Shown here: positions 44,951-57,380 of the stretch, one piece after another | How the letters are laid out: every line of letters begins with the position of its first letter | Numbering within the stretch: position 1 is the stretch's first letter | DNA from: Micropruina sp. | GTDB lineage: Bacteria > Actinomycetota > Actinomycetes > Propionibacteriales > Propionibacteriaceae | DNA length: 64,000 bases | Assembly (NCBI GenBank): GCA_016711105.1 | Contig: JADJTO010000004.1 | Coordinates: forward strand, 1-64,000 | Direction: 5' to 3' | Notes under the pieces: generated by a model | What the model was told of the DNA's origin: nothing | What the model saw: only the letters and a program-made list of their open reading frames with translations | Databases searched by the model: none | Translations under genes and position numbers: made by a program

Positions 44951-45857
44951 CAGCCCTCCGGCGCGTCCACGACCACGCCGGGCGGACGCGGACCGGTGTA
45001 GTCGGGCCCGTAGGCGCCCGGTGCCGGACGGCGACGACGCATCGGGGCAGTCACGCCGGGAGCCAACCGCCGGCTGAACATCAGGAAGCCGGTGTGCCCG
45101 GACGTGGCGTGCCCGGGCCGGATCGCCAGACCTTCGGCGTGCCATTCCCGGCTGGTCAGCTCAATGCCGCGCGGCTCGGTGAAGCCGCCGTGAGCGCGCA
45201 GCGTGTCCATCGTGCGGCCGAGTTGGGTCGCGGTCGCGACGTAGCAGCACAGCACCCCGCCGGGGATCAGCACCTCAGCAATGCTGTCGATGCACTCCCA
45301 GGGGGCCAGCATGTCCAGGATCGCCCGGTCGATCTGCTCATCCCCACGGGTTTCGACCAGATCCCCGACCCGCAGCTCCCAGGCCGGATGCGGCCCGCCG
45401 TAAAAAGTCTCCACGTTCTTGCGGGCGATCGCGGCAAAGTCGTCGCGGCGCTCATAGGAGTACAGCTTTCCCTCGCTGCCCAGCGCCCGGAGCAGGAAGA
45501 TGCTCAACGCCCCGACCCGACGCCGGCCTCCAGCACCCGGGCGCCGGGGAAGATGTCGGTCTGGACGACGATGTGCGCGGCGTCCTCGGGGTAGATCACC
45601 GCCGCCCCGCGGGTCATCGACACGGTGTACTCCTCCATGATCGGACGCAGCGCCAGATAGGCGACGCCGCCGACCGAGGTGACCACGTTGCCGTCCGGCC
45701 CCCCGAGCAGGTCGTCGTGCGCGATGCCGCCCCGGGTGGTGTGATACACCCCGCCCTCTTGGAGCAGGATCGAATGCCGACGCCCCTTGGGGTCGCTCAG
45801 CACCACCCGTTCGCCGACCCGCAGCGGCCCGGTGTTGATCCCGTTCAGTTCTGCCAT
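44950..45857 (-). CDS. trmI: tRNA (adenine-58-N1) methyltransferase TrmI, one frameshift near 45505
   Basis: Methylates A58 in the T loop of tRNA. The N-terminal part from ATG 45857 (MAELNGINTGPLRVG) contains GGIAHDDLLGGPDG, as in the family. The methyltransferase core then has GARVLEAGVGSG at the end of the first frame, and LSIFLLRALGSEG opens the second. One G is missing from a GGGGG run at about 45510; with it the gene has exactly 302 codons. DRAILDMLAPWE is motif IV, and GHTGFLMFSRRL is near the end. It is a conserved core gene next to arc in actinobacteria, so a sequencing error is more likely than loss. Confidence 0.9.
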
Positions 45858-47346
45858 TGCAACCCCCATAACCCCAACTGCCAGCCTGGGCCGAAGGTCT
45901 CGCCGAACAGTGAAACTTTGCTGCCGACGTACATCACGACGTCGTTCTGCGCGACCGGGATCACCGTCGCATCGGCGGCTGCCTGCTTCTGGATCTCGCC
46001 GACCGCCTCCAACCTGGCCTCGGGGGTGGAGGCCGTCCGCGCCCGCTGTTCGAGGGCGACCAGCTTGGCCGCGCTCCCCGGCAGCGGAGCGGTCAGGTAC
46101 TCCTGCAACCAGCCGAAGGCCGTGTTCACCCATGCCGGACGGTCGCTCAGCGTCAGGTCGACGTTGGTCCGGTTAGCCACCACGTGCACGCTGATCCCCA
46201 GGGCGTCTTCGAGCCGGTCCCGCAGCTGTCGGGCCAGATCGGCGTGACCAGGTGAGGTGCTCAGGTAGCCCAGGGTCAGGGTGACGCGGCGTGCCGAAAC
46301 GTTCGGGATCTTCGGTTTGCCCCCGGTGGGGAACGATTTCAGGTGCCCGTCCACCTTGAGCGGGATCACCGAATCCAGGGTGCGGTCGGGCTGCAACGCC
46401 AACGCGATCCCCCGCCTCAACGTGGAGTTCCGGCGCAGGGCCGAGTCTGGGTTCCAGACCAGGCGGTGCACGCGGACGCCGGGCAGCCCCACGGCTTGAA
46501 GCCGTGCGTCGTGGTGCCGGTCTCGCCCGCGTCGATCTCGGCCCGGAGCCGGGCCAGCGCCGGCTCGTCCAGCGTGCGCCAGACCACCTCGGCCTGGTTG
46601 GTCGCGATCGCCTCCTCGGCTGCGGGCGAATCGGCCACGTAGGCGAGCCGAATCACCTTGATGCTGCCCCGGTTCGGGCCGATGTAGTCCTCGCGCAAAC
46701 TGAACGTCAGGCCGTCCACGTCGAGCAGATCGAGCCGGTACGGTCCGGAGCCGGCGGGCACCTGCTCAACCGGTGCCAGCGAGTCGGAGTCGTAGGCCTC
46801 CTCGTCCACGATGGACGCGGCGGGGGCGGCCAAGGCGTAGCCGAATTGGCTGTCAGCCCACTGCAGCTTGAAGCGCACCACGTCCGGCGCGGGGGTGTCG
46901 ATCCGGGAGAGTGAGCCCAGCAACCCGGCGGAGGTGGCCGTGCCGTCCAGACGAAGCGCCCGGAGCAGGCTGAACTTCACGTCGGAGGAGGTCAGCGCGT
47001 GACCGTTGCTGAAGGTCAGATCCTTCGGCAGCGTGCACTCATAAACGGTCGGCGAGTTGAACAGGCAGTCGGTGGCCGCGTCCGGCTTGAGGGCACCGGT
47101 CGCGGGGTGCACCAGCATCAGCCTCTGGTAGACGTTCAGGGCGACGATGGTGCCGGCGTCGGTGGTGATGCCCGCCGGGTCGGTGGTGCTGACCTTTTGG
47201 GAGGTGACCACGGTGAACGGACGAGCGGGCGCCGGGGTCTGTGACGTCGACGTGCTCGGCGTGGGGGCGGGCCCGGTGCAGGCGGTGAGCGCGAGGCCGC
47301 CGACCAGGAGTCCGGTCAGCCAGCGGCGCAGGGCCGGTTTGTCCAT
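45845..47346 (-). CDS. Peptide ABC transporter substrate-binding lipoprotein, one frameshift near 46490
   Basis: Residues 1-25 form a signal with lipobox LTAC (LLVGGLALTACTGPAP). The mature part is SBP_bac_5-like: VSTTDPAGITTDAGTIVALN, VYQRLMLVHPATG, NGHALTSSDVKFSLLRALRL and GSGPYRLD. The frame breaks near 46490, where HGFK should continue AVGLPGVRVHRLVWNPDS; one G of a GG pair is missing. Corrected it has 500 codons. The rest is shorter than usual for this family, and no permease genes follow. Its end overlaps the trmI start by 13 bases. Confidence 0.85.
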
Positions 47347-47355
47347 TGCTCGACC

Positions 47356-50826
<3,471 letters not shown>

Positions 50827-50866
50827 AACGGCCAAGAATACGTGGGGGCTGGGTAGGGTGGGCGCC

Positions 50867-51712
50867 ATGTCGGGAGTCCGAAGCCTCAAGAATCTCCGCC
50901 GGCCGGTGATCATCGCGGCGTTCGGCGGCTGGAACGATGCGTCCGAGGCAGCCAGCAACGTGATCGACCACGTCGCGGAGCTGACCAACGCCGAACTGGC
51001 CTTCGCTCTCGAACCGGACGAGTTCTACGACTTCCAGGTGAACCGGCCGACCATCGTGAAGACCTCCGAGCAGGAGCGCACCATTCAGTGGCCGACCACC
51101 GAGGTGCTGGTCGCCTCCCTGGCTGACCGTGATCTGGTGTTGGTCGGTGGCCCGGAGCCGAACATGAAATGGCGGACGTTCTGCGCCCGCCTGATCTCCG
51201 CCTTCGTGACCGTGAAACCGGAGATGGTGGTGCTGCTCGGGGCCCTGTTGACCGACGCCCCGCACACCCGGCCGGTCCCGGTGACCGGCACGTGCAGCGA
51301 TCCCGACCTGGCCGCTGAGCTGGCGTTGCAGGCCTCAACCTATGAAGGCCCGACCGGAATCGTCGGGGTGCTCGCGGCGGAGTGTGCGGTCGTCGGGATC
51401 CCGGTGGTGTCGCTGTGGGCGTCAGTGCCGCATTACGTCGCCGAACCGCCCAACCCGAAGGCGACCGTGGCGCTGCTCTCCCGCCTGGAGGACGTGCTCG
51501 ACTGCCCGCTGGACGCGGGTGAACTGCTCGAACAAGCGGTGCAGTGGGAGGAGCAGGTCAACGATCTGGCCTCAGAAGACACCGAGATCACTGCCTACAT
51601 CAACACGCTGGAAGAGCGCCGCGACGAGGCGCAGAAGGAACCCAGCGGGGACGCGATCGCCGCGGAGTTCCAACGGTTTCCTGCGTCGGCAGCATCCACG
51701 GCGCTGAGTTGA
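50867..51712 (+). CDS. PAC2 family protein
   Basis: 281 residues from ATG 50867 (MSGVRSLKNLRRPVIIAAF); longer frames upstream overlap metH. GGWNDASEAASNVIDHVAEL is the family start, followed by the Rossmann-like core (LVLVGGPEPNMKWRTFC, VVLLGALLTDAPHTRPVPVT). PAC2 proteins relate to proteasome assembly chaperones, but the bacterial ones have no proven role; the name should not be read as a link to a proteasome here. It is divergent from metH with a 40-base gap. Confidence 0.85.
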   Translation: MSGVRSLKNLRRPVIIAAFGGWNDASEAASNVIDHVAELTNAELAFALEPDEFYDFQVNRPTIVKTSEQERTIQWPTTEVLVASLADRDLVLVGGPEPNMKWRTFCARLISAFVTVKPEMVVLLGALLTDAPHTRPVPVTGTCSDPDLAAELALQASTYEGPTGIVGVLAAECAVVGIPVVSLWASVPHYVAEPPNPKATVALLSRLEDVLDCPLDAGELLEQAVQWEEQVNDLASEDTEITAYINTLEERRDEAQKEPSGDAIAAEFQRFPASAASTALS

Positions 51713-51728
51713 AGAGAGGCCAGAGGCA

Positions 51729-51923
51729 ATGAAGATGTTTCCGGCAATGATCCTCGGCGGCGCCATCGTCGTCGCGCTCGGCTGCGTGGCCCTGTCCCTC
51801 GGAGGCCTGTCGGCCGATGCCAACCAGACCGGCGGAAATCCGGCGCTCTGGCTGATCCCCTTAGCCGGAATGGTCGCCCTCACGCTCGGCATCGTCGGAC
51901 GAGCGCGCCAAGCGCGCATCTGA
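51729..51923 (+). CDS. Small membrane protein (64 residues)
   Basis: ATG 51729 follows GAGAGG. Two hydrophobic helices are separated by a short loop: PAMILGGAIVVALGCVALSL and LWLIPLAGMVALTLGIVGRA. The end is basic (RARQARI), placing it in the cytoplasm. It lies 16 bases after the PAC2 gene and is probably co-transcribed with it. No family recognised. Confidence 0.6.
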   Translation: MKMFPAMILGGAIVVALGCVALSLGGLSADANQTGGNPALWLIPLAGMVALTLGIVGRARQARI

Positions 51924-51973
51924 GAAAGGGACGCTCCCCCTGCCGATTTCTGGTGAGGGAGATGCCCACCAGG

Positions 51974-52840
51974 TCAGCGGACGATCAGCCCCTGAAGTTC
52001 GCCGATAGGCAGCTGGGCAGTGTCGGAATAGGCGTGCCGGAAAGAACCGCTGACGCCAGCCGCCGACCAATTGATCCGCCAGGTCGCGGTCGCGGTCACC
52101 GCGTAATCACCCTTGGGTAGGGAGGGCATCGAGTACACGTGCCCACAGGAGGGCGACCGAGTTCCCGGCACGACAGCATCGGTGTACTTGGACATCGACG
52201 TGCAGGTCACCGTCACCCCATCGCCCATCGAGAACCTCATCGAAACCCAGGTGGCCGACAGCCGGAACGTGACGCCTTGGCTGGCGACCGACGCCGAACG
52301 GGTACGGGGACCATCAGTCCACAACCAGATCGGATGGCCCACCGGCAGCATCCCCCACTCGTTCACCGACGGCCTCGGACCGAACTGAGGCGTCACATCG
52401 GGCAACCGCAACGCCACCAGCATCTCATTCACCGCCAACTCGGGACTGAATGCCCGCGCGAACGATGGATCCCGACACTCGAACCACCGATCCCGCGAAA
52501 CCAAGAGAGCACCGGTCTGCCGCTCCGTGTCAGTAACCCCCATCAACACCTGCTCCACACATTCAGGTTTGGGAAGGCTTTTCGGCGGGGTAGCTGAGCC
52601 GGAACTTGACTTGATGCACCGACCAGAAGAATCGCGTGTCAAATTTCCCTTCCCGCCAACGAGCTTCCCCTTCGCTTCCGTCATAACGCGAGATGGCGTC
52701 GCGGGTGACCAGAAAGAGCCGCTGGGGCACCGGCCCGACTCTTGCGGCAACACAGGAAGCGGTCGGGCCTCGGGGACCGCCGCAAGGCCACTGCTGAAGA
52801 GCGTGATGGCTGCAACGCAGGCACTGATCAATTTTCGCAT
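51974..52840 (-). CDS. Hypothetical secreted protein
   Basis: 288 residues. It starts with a signal peptide (MRKLISACVAAITLFSSGLA, cut near AAVPEA). The mature part holds spaced Cys residues in pairs (GRCPSGS, GRCIKSS, PECVEQ and FECRDP). The C-terminal half looks like beta strands (GVTFRLSATWVSMRF, DYAVTATATWRINWS). No enzyme motif is seen. Its start overlaps the end of the upstream lipoprotein gene by 13 bases, so the two are a pair. The family is unknown to me. Confidence 0.65.
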   Translation of the reverse strand: MRKLISACVAAITLFSSGLAAVPEARPLPVLPQESGRCPSGSFWSPATPSRVMTEAKGKLVGGKGNLTRDSSGRCIKSSSGSATPPKSLPKPECVEQVLMGVTDTERQTGALLVSRDRWFECRDPSFARAFSPELAVNEMLVALRLPDVTPQFGPRPSVNEWGMLPVGHPIWLWTDGPRTRSASVASQGVTFRLSATWVSMRFSMGDGVTVTCTSMSKYTDAVVPGTRSPSCGHVYSMPSLPKGDYAVTATATWRINWSAAGVSGSFRHAYSDTAQLPIGELQGLIVR

Positions 52841-53424
52841 GACTGGACCATTTCGTAATTCAGGCTCGAGATCTTGAGGTCGTCACCGAACATCTGATAG
52901 AAAACCTCCTCCTGGTAGATCGCTCCCTGGCCGACATATTCACCATTCATATACAGGCGAGAAGAACTCGCATCTATGCAGGCCGCGAGCGCCGCCAGCG
53001 ACGCCTTTACGCTGAGCGCCGGCGTCCGCTTCAACCAAATGAGCCGGACGTCCCCGCCGCGCATCACGCGCCCTTCCGCCTTGTTCTGCTTGATGATCTT
53101 TAGAGTCTGTCGGAGAATAACCGGGTCCCCAATGGTCTCCTTATATCCCTTCGTCAGTTGGGCGGCTCCGCCTTGTCTGGCTACCCGCTCGTCTTCGGCC
53201 AAGTACTTCCGGTACACCCGCTCGGCTTCGGCGTACAGGGCGTCCGTCTTCTGCATCTGCTCGAACTCCGCTTGCGAGCACGGGGCCGCCACTCCACCAG
53301 CTTCCGGGGTGCACTGAAACGTGGGAGCGGGCGAGGGGCTGGTCACCGGTGTGGTCGGCGTACACCCGGCCAGCACCATCACGGCACTCAACGCTGACAC
53401 TGCGATCCGCATCGACACGGACAT
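52828..53424 (-). CDS. Hypothetical lipoprotein
   Basis: 198 residues from ATG 53424 (MSVSMRIAVSALSAVMVLAG) with lipobox VLAGC and a Pro/Ser/Thr linker (TPVTSPSPAPTF) that spaces it from the membrane. The body is helical and charged (TDALYAEAERVYRKYLAEDE), then mixed, ending YEMVQSCEN. Ser/Thr-rich lipid-anchored proteins of this form are common on actinobacterial surfaces. Co-transcribed with the secreted protein that overlaps it. The frame stays open to 53475, but the signal peptide fixes the start. Confidence 0.65.
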   Translation of the reverse strand: MSVSMRIAVSALSAVMVLAGCTPTTPVTSPSPAPTFQCTPEAGGVAAPCSQAEFEQMQKTDALYAEAERVYRKYLAEDERVARQGGAAQLTKGYKETIGDPVILRQTLKIIKQNKAEGRVMRGGDVRLIWLKRTPALSVKASLAALAACIDASSSRLYMNGEYVGQGAIYQEEVFYQMFGDDLKISSLNYEMVQSCEN

Positions 53425-53546
53425 CAACCTCCCGGGGCCAAGGCGCAAACAAAGTCTGACCCAACCCTCCCACAAGGAGGTTGTGAATGACTAAGTATCC
53501 ACAAGGCGACCCACACCGACCCCGTCCCTGTGGACAGCCAGCGAGC

Positions 53547-54410
53547 TCAGAAGCCGGCGAACTCCGCTACCCGACTCGACCACGCCGGGTCGTGCTTCAA
53601 GGGCATCCCGTCGAGCTGAAGCACCGGGCACACGCCTCGCACCGAGGAGGCCAGCCACGCGCCGTCCGCGGCACGCACCTCGTCCAGCGACAGAAGCTCG
53701 AAGCCGCAGTCGACTCCTTCAGCCCTTGCAGCCTCGAACAGCACCTGCTGAGTCACCGAGGCCAGGATCCCGGTCGGACCGGTCGGCGTCGTCACCAGCC
53801 GCTCCCCCACCCTCACGATCAGTGCAGACGTGGTGCCTTCGAGGGCGTACCCGTCCGTGCTCACGAACAGCGCATCATCGGCCCCGCGCGCCGAGGCCTC
53901 GCGCTTCGCCGCCGCGTTCACGGCGTAGGAGAGCGACTTGACCCCGCCGAGCAGCCACGGAGCGTCCGCGAACGCGTCAGCGGCGTGACCGCGACTCAAC
54001 GTGACCACGCCGATTCCCTGCCGAGCCTGGGCGAAGCTTGAAGAAGCCCGGGTCAGGGTGAGCACCCCGGTGGTTGTGCCGGGGCTGCTTTCGGCGCCCC
54101 GGGTCAGCATGATCTTGAGGGTCGCCTCACCGTCGTGGCGCCACGCTCCCACCACCTCGCCGATCAAGGCCCGCCACTGCGCCGAATCGGGTTCGGGCAA
54201 TCCCAACCGGGCTGCCGAAGCGGCAAAGCGTTCCAGATGCAGGTCCAGGTGATCGATCACGGCCCCCGCTCCCCCACCACGGACCCGAGTGGCGTCGAAG
54301 CAGCCATCACCCCTGGTGAAACCGAGATCGTCAGCGATGATGATGGCTTGATCGGCCGGGACGAGCCCGCGTCCGAGCAGCCCGACCAACTGGGTCGGGC
54401 CGTCACCCAT
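53547..54410 (-). CDS. Class IV aminotransferase, aminodeoxychorismate lyase-like
   Basis: 287 residues from ATG 54410, which overlaps the rpe stop by eight bases. Class IV features include IIIADDLGFTRGDGCFDATR at the start, the lysine of the PLP site in GGVKSLSYAVNAAAKREA, and the phosphate-binding region in EGTTSALIVRVG and TGPTGILASVTQ. Family members include 4-amino-4-deoxychorismate lyase (PabC, folate), branched-chain and D-amino acid aminotransferases. Length and the K-S-L-S-Y context fit the PabC-like group best, but the substrate is not proven. Confidence 0.8.
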   Translation of the reverse strand: MGDGPTQLVGLLGRGLVPADQAIIIADDLGFTRGDGCFDATRVRGGGAGAVIDHLDLHLERFAASAARLGLPEPDSAQWRALIGEVVGAWRHDGEATLKIMLTRGAESSPGTTTGVLTLTRASSSFAQARQGIGVVTLSRGHAADAFADAPWLLGGVKSLSYAVNAAAKREASARGADDALFVSTDGYALEGTTSALIVRVGERLVTTPTGPTGILASVTQQVLFEAARAEGVDCGFELLSLDEVRAADGAWLASSVRGVCPVLQLDGMPLKHDPAWSSRVAEFAGF

Positions 54411-55077
54411 GGTGATGCGCCGCGTCCTGTTGGGCGGCGGCCTGGGCTTTGAGAGCACGCACCATCGCGTCTGGATCAGCCGCGCTGTAAACGGCGGACC
54501 CGGCGACGAACGTGTCGGCGCCGGCGTCGACGCAGCGTTCGATGGTCGCCTCGGAGATGCCGCCGTCGACCTGGATCCAGATGTCTTGCCCCGTCCGGGC
54601 CACCAACTCTCGGGTGCGTCGAAGCTTGGGCAGGACGAGGTCGAGGAACTTCTGGCCACCGAAGCCGGGCTCGACGGACATCACCAACACCATGTCCAGC
54701 TCGCCGAGCAGGTCTGCGTACGGCTCGATCGGCGTGGCCGGCCGCAATGCCATGGACGCGCGCGAACCCAAGGCCCGCAGTTCCCGGGCCAGCTTGATCG
54801 GCGCATCGGAGGCCTCGATGTGGAAGGTCACCGAGTCGCAGCCGATCTCGGCGTACCCGGGAGCCCATCGATCGACCTCGGCGATCATCAGGTGCACGTC
54901 AAGGAACGCGGTGGTCGCCTTTCGGACGCACTCGATGACCGGCAGCCCGAAAGTCAGGTTCGGCACGAAGCGGTTGTCCATCACGTCGAGGTGAATGCCG
55001 TCCGCGCTGGGGATGCGGGCGATTTCCGACTCAAGGTTGGCCAGATTCGCGTTCAGGACGCTCGGTGTGATTCTCAT
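54403..55077 (-). CDS. rpe: Ribulose-phosphate 3-epimerase
   Basis: 224 residues from ATG 55077 (MRITPSVLNANLANLESEIA). TIM barrel with the metal-binding HLDVMDNRFVPNLTFG and DVHLMI, then VLVMSVEPGFGGQKF and WIQVDGGISEATI with the catalytic Asp. It interconverts ribulose 5-phosphate and xylulose 5-phosphate in the pentose phosphate pathway. It starts 23 bases after the rsmB stop, in the run rsmB-rpe. Confidence 0.95.
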   Translation of the reverse strand: MRITPSVLNANLANLESEIARIPSADGIHLDVMDNRFVPNLTFGLPVIECVRKATTAFLDVHLMIAEVDRWAPGYAEIGCDSVTFHIEASDAPIKLARELRALGSRASMALRPATPIEPYADLLGELDMVLVMSVEPGFGGQKFLDLVLPKLRRTRELVARTGQDIWIQVDGGISEATIERCVDAGADTFVAGSAVYSAADPDAMVRALKAQAAAQQDAAHHHG

Positions 55078-55100
55078 GCCCACGACCAAGACTGTAGCGG

Positions 55101-56429
55101 TCAGCCCCGTTTGCGGAGCAGCGCCAAGAACATCGCGTCGGTGCCGTGCCGGTGGGGCCACAGCTGGACGAACGACCCGACTGCGCAGTCGGGCACCTCG
55201 GGCAGGTACTGGGCAGCGTCCATGATCTCCACCGGCGCGTCCGCGGCGACAGCCTCAACCACCTCGGAGGTCTCCCGGCGGTGCGGCGAACAGGTCACGT
55301 AAGCGATCACCCCGCCCGACGCCGCGGCGTCGATCGCCGAGCGCAGCAAGGAACGCTGCAGCGGGATCAGCTCCTCCAGGTCGGAGGCTTTCCGGCGCCA
55401 GCGGGCCTCCGGACGGCGGCGCAGCGCCCCCAACCCGGTGCACGGAACGTCGGCCATCACCCGGGCGAACACCCCGGCACGCCACGCCGGCTTTGTGCCG
55501 TCGGCAGCGATCGTCAGCGGGCGAGGCGAGTACTTGCGCAGCGCCTGGGCCACCAGTTCAGCCCGATGCGGTTGCAGTTCACTGGCCAAGAACGTGTGCC
55601 CCTGCTGCAAAGCCAAACCCGCCAACAGCGCAGCCTTCCCGCCGGGCCCGGCGCACAGATCCAGCCACGGACCGTCCGGCACATCGACCCGCGACAACGC
55701 CAAAGCCACCAGCTGGGAGCCCTCGTCCTGCACCCCGGCCCTGCCCTGCCGCAACGCCGGAACGTCCCCCGGATTGCCGTCGACCACCGTGCCGAACGGC
55801 GAATAGCGCAACGGTTCGCCCGGCAGGTCCCGCGGATCGGCCAGCCCGGGCCGAACCACCAGGTGCGTCTGCGGCGGACGATTGCTGGCCGCCAGCGCCC
55901 CAACCACCTCGTCGGCGGGCAACAGCTCAGCGAAGGCGTCGGCGATCCAGCGAGGATGATGAGAGCGCACCGCGAGGGCGTCAGCGTTCGACAGCTTGCT
56001 GGTCAACTCGGCCAGCCACTCGTCCAGCTCGTGCGCGGCCACTTTCCGCAACACGGCGTTGACTAGGCCTGTCACGCGCTCGCCGACCGCCTTGGCGGCA
56101 AGATCGACGGTGGCGCTGATCGCGGCATGACTCGGCACCCGCATCGACAACAACTGATGACAACCCAGGCGCAGAATGTCGATCACGGCGGGCTGCATCG
56201 ACGACAAGGGACGCCCCGACGCCCGCGCCAGGATCAGGTCGTAGGTGCCGGTGAAGCGGCACGTGCCACTGACCAGCTCGGTGACGAAAGCAGCGTCCCG
56301 CTCGCCGAGGTTGGCCTCACGGAGCTGCTTGGCCAGCTCAAGGTTGGCGTACGCCCCGTCCGCGCTGACCGCACGCAACACCCGGTAGGCCACCCGGCGG
56401 GCAGGGTCGGTGGCTCGTCGGCTCTTCAT
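55101..56429 (-). CDS. rsmB: 16S rRNA (cytosine-967-C5) methyltransferase RsmB
   Basis: 442 residues. The N-terminal NusB-like domain (RVLRAVSADGAYANLELAKQ, then ERDAAFVTELVSGTCRFTGT) is followed by the methyltransferase domain. LDLCAGPGGKAALLAGL binds AdoMet, ADVPCTGLGALRRRPEARWR has the first Cys, and AYVTCSPHRRET the second, which attacks cytosine C6. It overlaps the fmt stop by four bases. Confidence 0.95.
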   Translation of the reverse strand: MKSRRATDPARRVAYRVLRAVSADGAYANLELAKQLREANLGERDAAFVTELVSGTCRFTGTYDLILARASGRPLSSMQPAVIDILRLGCHQLLSMRVPSHAAISATVDLAAKAVGERVTGLVNAVLRKVAAHELDEWLAELTSKLSNADALAVRSHHPRWIADAFAELLPADEVVGALAASNRPPQTHLVVRPGLADPRDLPGEPLRYSPFGTVVDGNPGDVPALRQGRAGVQDEGSQLVALALSRVDVPDGPWLDLCAGPGGKAALLAGLALQQGHTFLASELQPHRAELVAQALRKYSPRPLTIAADGTKPAWRAGVFARVMADVPCTGLGALRRRPEARWRRKASDLEELIPLQRSLLRSAIDAAASGGVIAYVTCSPHRRETSEVVEAVAADAPVEIMDAAQYLPEVPDCAVGSFVQLWPHRHGTDAMFLALLRKRG

Positions 56430-57349
56430 CGGTCGAATCCTTCCGTACCTTGGCCCAGCCCTCGGCCCCAGGCTGCGGCCTCCATCGGCTTGCGTCCCGC
56501 GGGCTGCACGGTGATCAATTCCAGGTCCCCTTCCCCGGTACCCACCAGGACGCGCCGGCGTTCTACGGCCAGCTCACCGGCGCCGAGCTCGCGGCTCTCA
56601 GTGGGCCGGGCCAACAAGACTCGGAAGCGTTCCCCGCGCAGCGTCGTCCACGCACCGGGCGCCGGATTGCAGGCACGGATGTGACGTGCGAGCGCGTCCG
56701 CTGCCCGAGACCACTCGAGGCGGGCTTCCTCGACGAGCAGTTTGGGGGCCAGGCTCAGACCCGCCTCCGTCTGCGGTGTGGCGACCGCCGTGCCGTCCTC
56801 CAGCGAGTCGAGCACGTCGACCAGGAGGTCGGCGCCGCGCACAGCCAGGCGTCCGAGGAGTTCCCCGGAGGTCTCCAACGCGCCGATCGTGGTGGCTTCC
56901 TGCCGATAGGTCGGGCCGGCATCGAGCGCGGGCACCAGGTCAAAGATGCTGATCCCGGTCGTTTCGACGCCGTCCATGATGGCCCGCTGGACAGGCGCCG
57001 CCCCCCGGTAGGCGGGCAGCAGCGAGAAATGCACGTTGACCCACCCGTGCCGCGGAACGGCTAGGACACGGCTGGGGATGAGAGCCCCATACGCCACCAC
57101 CGGGCAGCAGTCCGGCGCCAACTCAGTGAGTCGTTCGATGAAGGCAGGATCCCGCGGGTGCTCCGGAGTCAGCACCTCGATCCCGTTGGCGTGCGCCCAG
57201 GCAGACACCGGACTGGGCACCGGCCGTCGACTGCGTCCTTGCGGGGCGTCGGGGCGCGAGACGACGGCGACCAGGTCATGCCGGGAGTGAGCCAGCGCCT
57301 GCACTGCCGGGAGGGCCACCTCGGGGGTGCCAGCAAAGATCACGCGCAT
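56426..57349 (-). CDS. fmt: Methionyl-tRNA formyltransferase
   Basis: 307 residues from MRVIFAGTPEVALPAVQALA. The formyl-THF site is VNVHFSLLPAYRGAAPVQRA, with the catalytic Asn and His, and GISIFDLVPALDAGP follows. The C-terminal OB-like domain (FNPAPGAWT-type residues: CNPAPGAWTTLRGERFRVLL) recognises initiator tRNA. It formylates Met-tRNA for translation initiation. It lies between priA and rsmB in one operon. Confidence 0.95.
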   Translation of the reverse strand: MRVIFAGTPEVALPAVQALAHSRHDLVAVVSRPDAPQGRSRRPVPSPVSAWAHANGIEVLTPEHPRDPAFIERLTELAPDCCPVVAYGALIPSRVLAVPRHGWVNVHFSLLPAYRGAAPVQRAIMDGVETTGISIFDLVPALDAGPTYRQEATTIGALETSGELLGRLAVRGADLLVDVLDSLEDGTAVATPQTEAGLSLAPKLLVEEARLEWSRAADALARHIRACNPAPGAWTTLRGERFRVLLARPTESRELGAGELAVERRRVLVGTGEGDLELITVQPAGRKPMEAAAWGRGLGQGTEGFDR

Positions 57350-57380
57350 CCGCTCAGCCTATGGGGTGGGAAGGGGTGCC

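Noticed and set aside
50827..50866. Possible B12 riboswitch before metH
   Set aside because: The gap to the divergent PAC2 gene is only 40 bases, too short for a cobalamin riboswitch.
50867..51712. PAC2 protein as evidence of a proteasome
   Set aside because: Bacterial PAC2 proteins occur widely without proteasomes, and no prcBA genes are present near pup.
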